The notes beneath the pieces were generated by a model. The model made no database searches. It was not told the DNA's origin and worked only from the letters and a program-made list of their open reading frames with translations. DNA of 64,000 nucleotides. Origin: Glycine soja. Lineage: Eukaryota > Streptophyta > Magnoliopsida > Fabales > Fabaceae. Below, piece after piece: positions 56,968-64,000 of this stretch; within the stretch, counting starts at the first letter, position 1; every line of letters begins with the position of its first letter. The DNA lies in the NCBI RefSeq assembly GCF_004193775.1, contig NC_041018.1:37364608-37428607 (forward strand). The letters run 5' to 3'. Made by a program: the position numbers and the translations under genes.

Positions 56968-59964
56968 TAACAGTTTAAAAAGCAGTTGAATAAGGGAAAT
57001 GAATAATAACAATGATACTAAAAGGGAACTCTAATAATATAGGTATGCAAACTGCAAAATGTCGTGGAAAATAAGGTTATAAATTAATGAATTATTATTA
57101 TGTATAAATTTTGTGTTCTTCAGTTGTTGCCGAGGTTGGCACATATGTAGAAGATTTCGCCACGATTTTGAGGTATCTCCCAGTCGTTGAGTCCAATGGC
57201 TGGCAACACTCCTTGGGGAGTTGCTATTCTCGTCCCACGAATTGCTATTTTCACCCTCACATGGTTACAATTTTTCAATATTCCAAAAATATGATCTTGT
57301 TGTATTAGGAATCATATTTACGTCGTTGTTAATGGGGTTGAAAAAAAATATGATGCTTGTGTAACTTTTTTAGCTAAGGAATATTATTCCTAGGAATTAA
57401 ACATAAAAATGTTATTCGTGGGTATTTAATAAAAAATTATCTTTGATTAACTATAAAATTAGTTGGGGATATTTTTTAGAACAAATTATACAAACATCTC
57501 CTCAAGTTTGGACACATTATATGTACATCTCTTTCATATTTAACTCCTATATAAACATTCATTATTTTGATAATAAGTTACACTATTATCCTTTTTTAGT
57601 GTTAATTCCATTTATCCAAAATAATCACGATCTTTTAAGAAAAAATTTATGATAAAAATATTCATATTTTCTTTCACCAATCATTTAAATCATATAGTTT
57701 AGGATTGTTCATCCATCAACTTTTGCTTTCAGTATTTACATATTTCTCGATAAACTCGAGAGTCCGAAGTAACTCATACATAAATAATTCAAAGAACTCA
57801 TAAAAAATAATTCAAACATTAATAATACTAATTCTATTCACCCAATTCAGAAGGTATATATCCAAAAACAAAAAGTTGAATAGGACTGCGCACTTTTGAT
57901 CTATTGATTGTCTATCAAATCAATAACTTGTAACAAATATTTTTTTTTTGGTTTCGTTTCATTTTGGTTGTTAGAATTTAGATAACTTGACCAATTAATT
58001 GAGAGTTGAGACTAATGTTCCTGTGCAGTTTAGTTTACTCACGCAACAAATATAGTTTTTGTACTAATATAAGAATGATACAAGTTAATTACTTAATTAT
58101 ATACTATTGAGCAAATGGGTAATAACCATTTGTAAATATGACTTGCACGTGGATATGGGAAAAATGCGTTTGTAGTTACATCTCTTTTTTCAAAACAATT
58201 ATTGATTGGTCAACAATATATCTAATAGTAGTACACAACTGCATACGGTAAGGGAGAAATCTACTTTTCATCTAACTAGATGCATTCAAATCCTAACGGA
58301 TAAAGATAACCGTGATCAACTTAAACCCTAACAGAACATATTTTGAAGGTTTTATAACATGTGAGAGATGAAATGATGAGGGAGTAATGAAATGATAGTT
58401 TTAGAACTACAAAGGATAATCTTGATCTTTCGTAAATATATTAACAATGTTAATTAAGCCATTTGTTAGAGGTGTAAAAGAAATGCATTTAAGGAAAAAA
58501 ATACATGTGTAATGTATTTAAACTTTAAGAAATATGTGTAATTTATTTTTATTTTTATATTCCTGAAAATAATTAAGAGATATGTTTGATTAAGTTATTT
58601 TTTCTTAGAATATATATTATAATTACTAAAATATCTTTATTATGTTAAAAATATTTTTTTTTCATAATACAAACAACATTATTATAAGATAAAATATGGA
58701 ACTGAACCTATGAATTTTTTAGAAGAAAGAGATTAAATGTCTCTATTTTAAAATGATGGAACCAAAATTATAAATAAAGCAAATAGGAAAATCAAAATTA
58801 TATTTATGTCTATAATTTTTATAAAAAAAATACAATTAAAAACTATTTATTAACATTTTTTCAATGTGGTAAAGCTTGATTCCCAACATTATATAATTGA
58901 TTGTTTTGAGGTTTGAGAGATGCACTAACAAATATTTTCTATTTCACATTTAATCTTCGTATATTCTTTATATTTTTCTTCTCTTGTCCTTATTTTTTTT
59001 GGGTATTGGTTGTGATGCTTTAACATGTTTCTAGACTGTCCTAAAAAAAATGTTTCTAGGCTCAAGTTTATAGATCCAAATACATCATCATATAGATATT
59101 GGGAAAAACAAATGAATATCAGGTTTCGTTGTATATATATGTCATATTTTTTAATGTGCAATTATGTATTTCCAAAATTTAAATTTCAAATTTCATTAAT
59201 AGTTTTAATTAAAATAGATATAATAGATAGTTGATAACTTTTATTTTAGTATGTACATTATACACAGTAAATTTTTTATATTATTAAAATATATTTAAAT
59301 TATATTACAATTAAATATATATTATGGCTACTATATAAATATTTGAACATATAAATTATATTTTGTATTTAACATTAATAATAAATAATTTCTATTATGA
59401 TGTAATGTTATTTTAATTTTAATTATTGATATTTTATTAAAAAAATATTAAAATTTAATTTATAGATAAAGATAGAAAGAGTATAGTATTAAAAAGATGG
59501 TAAAAATATTAAAGAGATGGTAAAGATAAGTAATTACAAAAATCAAGTAAATGAAGATAAAAAAAAAGATGGTAGTTTGAGATATCAAGAAAGAAATTAT
59601 CCGTCTAATTATAAAATCAAATTAATTTTGAACTTTAAATTAAAAATATAACTAAAATACTCCATCCATAAGACAAGTGATGTGATTCGAAGACAATGAA
59701 AATATTTTCTAAAAATACTCTAAATAACTTAAAAACACTCATATTCAATAATAGTTTCTAAAATTATCTATATTGAAAGATGGGAATTTGAATTTATAAT
59801 ATTGGGGGAAATCTTTTATATCTTTAAGACTTTTAATGTATTCACTTCTGTCAGTCAAATCCAATCCTATCCTATCCTAGAAATTACTTTCCCCAAATAA
59901 AAAGTATACTACTATGTAACGGATGATTTATGATTTATTTTGGAAGTAATCTTGAAAAACGAAT
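56968..59964. other. AT-rich intergenic spacer between divergent genes
   Basis: No coding region or clear transposon is supported. The left part should contain the DUF1350 promoter (minus strand) and the right part the ALKBH9-like promoter. Confidence 0.6.
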
Positions 59965-59974
59965 TATAAATATA
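59965..59974 (+). promoter_or_regulatory. TATA box of the ALKBH9-like gene
   Basis: TATAAATATA lies 111-120 bases before the proposed ATG at 60085. This would place transcription start near 59995-60005 and give a 5' UTR of about 85 bases rich in CTCTCT, typical of plant leaders. Assignment is by position and motif only. Confidence 0.55.
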
Positions 59975-60084
59975 TTTTGAAGACCATAAACTTTTTAAAG
60001 CAAAGTATAGTCTCTTCTCTACTTCTTGTGCGGTCTCTACTTCCTCTCTGCGTCTCTCGTGTCTCCGAGTTGACTCAGTGCGCC

Positions 60085-63000
60085 ATGGAACAACACCACC
60101 ACCAACAACCTCAACCCAACAACAATGGTTCCAACACCACCACCACCACCACCGACCCTTTCCTCCTCAACTACACCACCTCGGATCTCCGAACCGCTTC
60201 GGAGTTTCTCGCCACGTGGCTCCCTTTCCTCTCACGAGATCTCTGCACTCGATGCACTATATTCCTCTCCGATCGCGTCCGCTCCATCGACCCAGGTCGC
60301 AAAACCTTCACTTTCCTTCGAAATTCTCGTTTTTTTTCATCTGGGTATAATAAACGCTTTTCTTCTCACACCGTTTCGTTCCTTTTTGTTTCAGGTGAAG
60401 CGCCTCAAGATGACACCCCCAATGACCAAAACGACATGGACGTCGAAGATAACTGCGACAACCATTCTCTCGGGAGTTGGAAGGACGGGGCGGAGGTGAA
60501 TTCTTCCAATGTGGAGACTCCGAGCCAGAGAATGTCTTGGGCCGACATGGCCCAAGAAGACGACGAGTTTGGCGTAGAAGAAGACAACAACAACAATGGT
60601 GGGAATGTTGTTATGGGTGATTCGAATGCTTCCTCTGATGTTGCCAAGGTTGAGAAGCCTACTCTGCCGAGGGAACAGAGGGAGTACATTAGGTTCATGA
60701 ATGTGAGGCGAAAGAAGGACTTTATCTGCTTTGAGAGGGTTCATGGGAAGCTTGTGAACATTCTCGAAGGGCTTGAACTGCACACTGGGATTTTCAGTGC
60801 TGCTGAACAGAAGAGGATTGTTAATTATGTCGCCTCGTTGCAGGAGATGGGGAAAAAGGGAGAATTGAAAGGTTTGTTATCTCAACTCAATATCTATTTT
60901 GTGGTTATCTAATGATGCAAGAACTGATCTTGGACTGAATTTCATCCATGTTTTGATATTGTTGTTGTTCAATGAATTTACAATTGTTGGAGAAGAAAGT
61001 TATGTGTTTGGGAAGTTTGGATAGTTTGTATGAGGTCTTAGGTTTTATTTGGGCTGAAACCAGGGTATCCTTCAGCTTAGAGTCGTAGAGTAATTTCGTG
61101 AGGTACTGAGATTTGTTTAAGACGATTATCACTCCTAGAAGATCTGTATTCCATACACACGGACCTGAGGACCGAACCTTTGACTACATGCCTTAGGTTT
61201 AAACTAAATTGTCGTTATCGTGCACGGAATAAAGGAAGGAAATAACGTAGACCTAGTACGATTAAGTGTGCGTGTCCAAAATTGCAGTTACTGCGTATGG
61301 CTTCTTGTGCTATGAATTTAGTGAAAATTGTAAATTATACAATTTGGCATGTATTGCTTGTGTTGCTTTAGTCCTGCAATTTTAATTGTTCTAAGAAGGG
61401 TGAACTTGTTAGCAAGCTAACAACTTAAGTGGGGTGATTTTTTTTTCTTATCAAGTTGAGAACTTTGGGGACCAATTTGTATAAACAGAAACTTCTTGGG
61501 GACTAAAGCAACACTAACATCTTTCAAGGATCGAATTGTATGTTCACTACTAATATGAAATATAAATCTAATCAGATGATTTATAGTGTGCCTATGCTCA
61601 GCTGCTGACTGGTGTACACTGTAAAGTAATATCATGAATATGATGATCAAAACTGCAACTCGTTGTAGATTTATTTTAATGATGAGTGTCTTCCTATCCT
61701 GTTGTATATGATACTACAAATTATCCATACCATGTTTGTTCTGTTGTGTCATTTATTCTATTAATATTATTTTAGCGATATAATTGCTACTGATTTATCA
61801 AACATCCCTATGTAATTCTTTTTGTATTGCTAGTTCGTATTTTGAATCATAATCTAGATTACCTTATTTGTTAAATATTGTCTTCTTAATTCGACTGAGA
61901 TAGAAATTTAAACTATTGCCATGGATACATACATGTTTGTGATTGGCATGGGCAAAATAGTCAAAGGTGAAAAGTCTGGTGCTAGAGGTTTTTAATACCT
62001 TGAGGCAAGATGCATGAAAAAAACGTGTCTCGCTGAAGAAAGTCGTTAACATTGGACTATTTAAGTAACCGAAAGCATTTCTTATTTAGTAATTGAAAAA
62101 TAAGAAAACATTGACTATTTAGCCGAAAGTCATTAACTGAAAGTCAGTAACATCCTGTGGACTCAATGCATATGCATATGCTAACTATACATGTTAATAT
62201 ACCGAAAATAATATTTTTTTTCCACCCCAATTGTCTATAACTTATTGACTTTTTAGTAAATTTGTTTGGGGGTGTTATTTCTGACGGACTGTATGATGTT
62301 AATTCTTCTCTTTTACAGAGCGGACGTTTTCAGCTCCCCAGAAGTGGATGAGGGGCAAGGGACGCCAAACCATCCAATTTGGGTGCTGTTACAATTATGC
62401 AGTACGTCTATTTCTCATCTTGCTTTTACATTTTGGAAATAGAGTAACTTAATGCTTGGGAGCGCAGTATAATCGTTGATGAGTTTGATAAAGTGATTTA
62501 GCCCTTAAAATTAACTTTCTGATTACAGGATAGAGATGGTAACCCACCTGGTATTCTTACGAATGGAATGGTTGATCCTATACCTGATCTTTTCAAGGTC
62601 ATCATTCGACGTCTGGTCAAGTGGCATGTACTCCCTCCTACTTGTGTGCCAGATAGTTGCATTGTTAATATCTATGAAGAAGGGGACTGTATACCTCCAC
62701 ATATAGATAATCATGACTTTGTTCGACCGTTTTGCACTGTCTCATTTCTTAGTGAGTGCAATATAGTTTTTGGATCAAACTTAAAGATTGTAGGCCCTGG
62801 TGAATTTGATGGCTCAATTGCTATTCCGTTACCTATGGGGTAAGTATTCAATCTGGATTTATCCGCTGTACTCTCTTATTTGTTTAAAATTCTCAACTAT
62901 TATTACATGTCCTTATATCTAGTTAGATTGAATTCTTCATCAATTTTCTTACTTTTATAGATCAGAATCTTATACCTAGTCTTTTTTCTCCAGATCTGTA

Positions 63001-63560
63001 CTTGTCTTGAATGGAAATGGGGCTGATGTAGCTAAACATTGTGTGCCTGCAGTTCCTACAAAAAGGTATTAACCGGTTTGATATTCTATCTGTGGTTTTT
63101 AATCAAATCTCGTATTATTGATCTGTATTTTTTTGTTTAAACTTTTACTAGGATATCGATCACATTTAGAAGAATGGATGTGGCCAGGCGGCCATTTGGG
63201 TATGTTCCAGAACCCGATCTTCAGGGGATCCAACCATTGGCCTATGAAGTTGAGCAGGAAAAGAAATCAAGTGGGCACAGACCTAGTCGTCACACAAACA
63301 GACATAAAGTCAGGAGAGGAGGTGGCAGGAATGATGCATTGGGATCTGCAACTAGAAATGATAGGTTCTCAGAGCCCCGTGACTCAAATCTAAGTTCATC
63401 AAGATCTGCATCTAGAAATGATAGGTTCTCGGAGCCCCGTGACTCGAATGTAAGTTCACCAAGATCTGCATCTAGAAATGATAGGTTCTCGGAGCCCCAT
63501 GACTCGAATCTAAGTTCCTCAAGATCTGCAAATAGGTGGAGTAGGAAGCCTGGTAGTTAA
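60085..63560 (+). CDS. ALKBH9-type RNA m6A demethylase (2-oxoglutarate/Fe(II) dioxygenase)
   Basis: Six exons (60085-60295, 60395-60871, 62319-62401, 62529-62839, 62994-63065, 63152-63560) give 520 aa. The start lies in GCGCCATGGAA. The N-terminal half has His/Gln/Asn/Thr runs, an acidic region and a conserved EQREYIRFMNVRRKKDFICF stretch. The AlkB core follows: FGCCYNYADRDGNPPG, LPPTCVPDSCIVNIYEEGD, iron-binding H-x-D in PPHIDNHDF, FCTVSFLSECNIVFGS, the distal His in VAKHCVPAVPTKR, and 2-oxoglutarate-binding Arg in ISITFRRMD. It closely resembles Arabidopsis ALKBH9B/C-type proteins, which remove N6-methyladenosine from RNA. Intron 1 is only 99 bp, keeps frame and has no stop, so a 553-aa form is possible. 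The C-terminal tail has a threefold 20-residue repeat rich in Arg and Ser. Confidence 0.92.
63344..63530 (+). repeat. Coding tandem repeat, 60 bp x 3
   Basis: Three nearly identical 60-bp units plus the start of a fourth encode SASRNDRFSEPRDSNLSSSR with few changes (T for S, V for L, P for S, H for R). Unit length is a multiple of three, so gain or loss of units keeps frame. It forms the basic, disordered tail of the ALKBH9-like protein. Confidence 0.95.
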
Positions 63561-64000
63561 CAGATGCCGTATTATTAGGATCCAAGGTTCCTGTTGGTTC
63601 ACAGTTTTTTGATCTTAATTAACAACCATGTGTTGGTTTTGTTCATGAAATCCTTTACATATCAACAAGTTTGTTATGGAGGTATTTTCACTTTGGTTTC
63701 TGGGAAAGCTTTACACAGCAGCAATTTTATTATCAGTGTATGCACAAGTTGGTCAGTTGGGGTGCTGCATTGGTAAATTTGTTTCCTAAGCCTCAGGCGC
63801 TAGTGTATATTTGAGTGTACTTTCGAGTCAATAATGGTTGCAATTTGGTGAGAAGTTGTGATTCATCTGTTTTTTTTAGGTGCCATGCTAAAATGTGGCT
63901 GGGTATAAGGCATTTTGACATATTTTTAAACTTCATACTCTTTATACAGTACTGATGACTAAATAGAAAATGTTCATTGTTGAGGTATAATGGTTGCATT
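63561..64000 (+). other. 3' UTR and downstream sequence of the ALKBH9-like gene
   Basis: This is AT-rich, TG-rich sequence typical of a plant 3' UTR; no further gene is supported before the window ends. An exact poly(A) site cannot be chosen. Confidence 0.5.

Noticed and set aside
57111..57308. 65-codon ORF upstream of the DUF1350 gene
   Set aside because: No recognisable domain, no splice context and composition like the surrounding spacer.
59977..60084. Upstream in-frame Met (MKTINFLKQ...) as the start of the ALKBH9-like gene
   Set aside because: It lies within about 12 bases of the TATA box, so it would precede the transcription start. The ATG at 60085 has a good context and begins the low-complexity N-terminus.
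1..64000. CRISPR arrays, bacterial operons, ribosome binding sites or rRNA genes
   Set aside because: Intron-bearing plant genes and retrotransposons show a nuclear eukaryotic sequence; no such structures were seen.

Overview
The window looks like plant nuclear DNA from a legume, most likely soybean (Glycine) or a close relative. That is inferred from intron-bearing plant genes (a PPR-DYW editing factor, an ALKBH9-type RNA demethylase, a plastid DUF1350 protein), a legume-style tRNA-derived SINE, and a plant-mobile-domain (PMD) gene of the kind abundant in soybean. Most of the sequence is transposable elements nested in one another. I find three genes that look intact: PPR-DYW (16742-19357, -), DUF1350 (50883-56967, -, 9 exons, 409 aa) and ALKBH9-like (60085-63560, +, 6 exons, about 520 aa).

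Layout. Positions 1-3111 are the left flank, holding a decayed inverted copy of the DUF1350 gene tail, a copied piece of its intron 4, a poly-G run and a hAT-like short element. Positions 3112-48925 are bounded by related Mutator-like (MULE) ends pointing outwards and by an identical 9-bp direct repeat, AAAATCAAG (3103-3111 and 48926-48934). Neither MULE at the edges (A, 3112-8269; B, 45934-48925) has such a repeat on its own; their inner flanks are instead the same sequence in inverted orientation. The simplest reading is a 45.8-kb composite MULE inserted as one unit, with long inverted arms (A: about 7800-10796; B: 46400-44026 plus 38069-37296).

Between the arms lie a LINE cut by an assembly gap (10797-15593), the intact PPR-DYW gene, a broken At1g16830-like PPR gene, a Copia retrotransposon (25785-35350) split by a second LINE (26764-32820, 10-bp target duplication), and four isolated exons on the minus strand resembling TFIIIC subunit, PRMT6, an unidentified membrane protein and an Agenet protein. 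Arm B is itself split by element C (38070-44025), a MULE with the same ends and its own 9-bp target duplication (TTTAGGATT). It carries a decayed PMD gene and a captured polyphenol-oxidase C-terminal domain in place of a transposase.

Positions 48926-64000 are the right flank: a LINE scrap, the DUF1350 gene (its introns hold two SINEs with clear target duplications, a third partial SINE, and a 1.2-kb MULE-type element with 9-bp duplications), an AT-rich spacer, and the ALKBH9-like gene, whose last exon carries a recent 60-bp coding tandem repeat. The genes do not form a pathway. What organises the window is one MULE family, recognised by a hairpin-forming terminal repeat and a palindromic 17-mer near the ends, acting on three elements and possibly on the whole 45.8-kb block.
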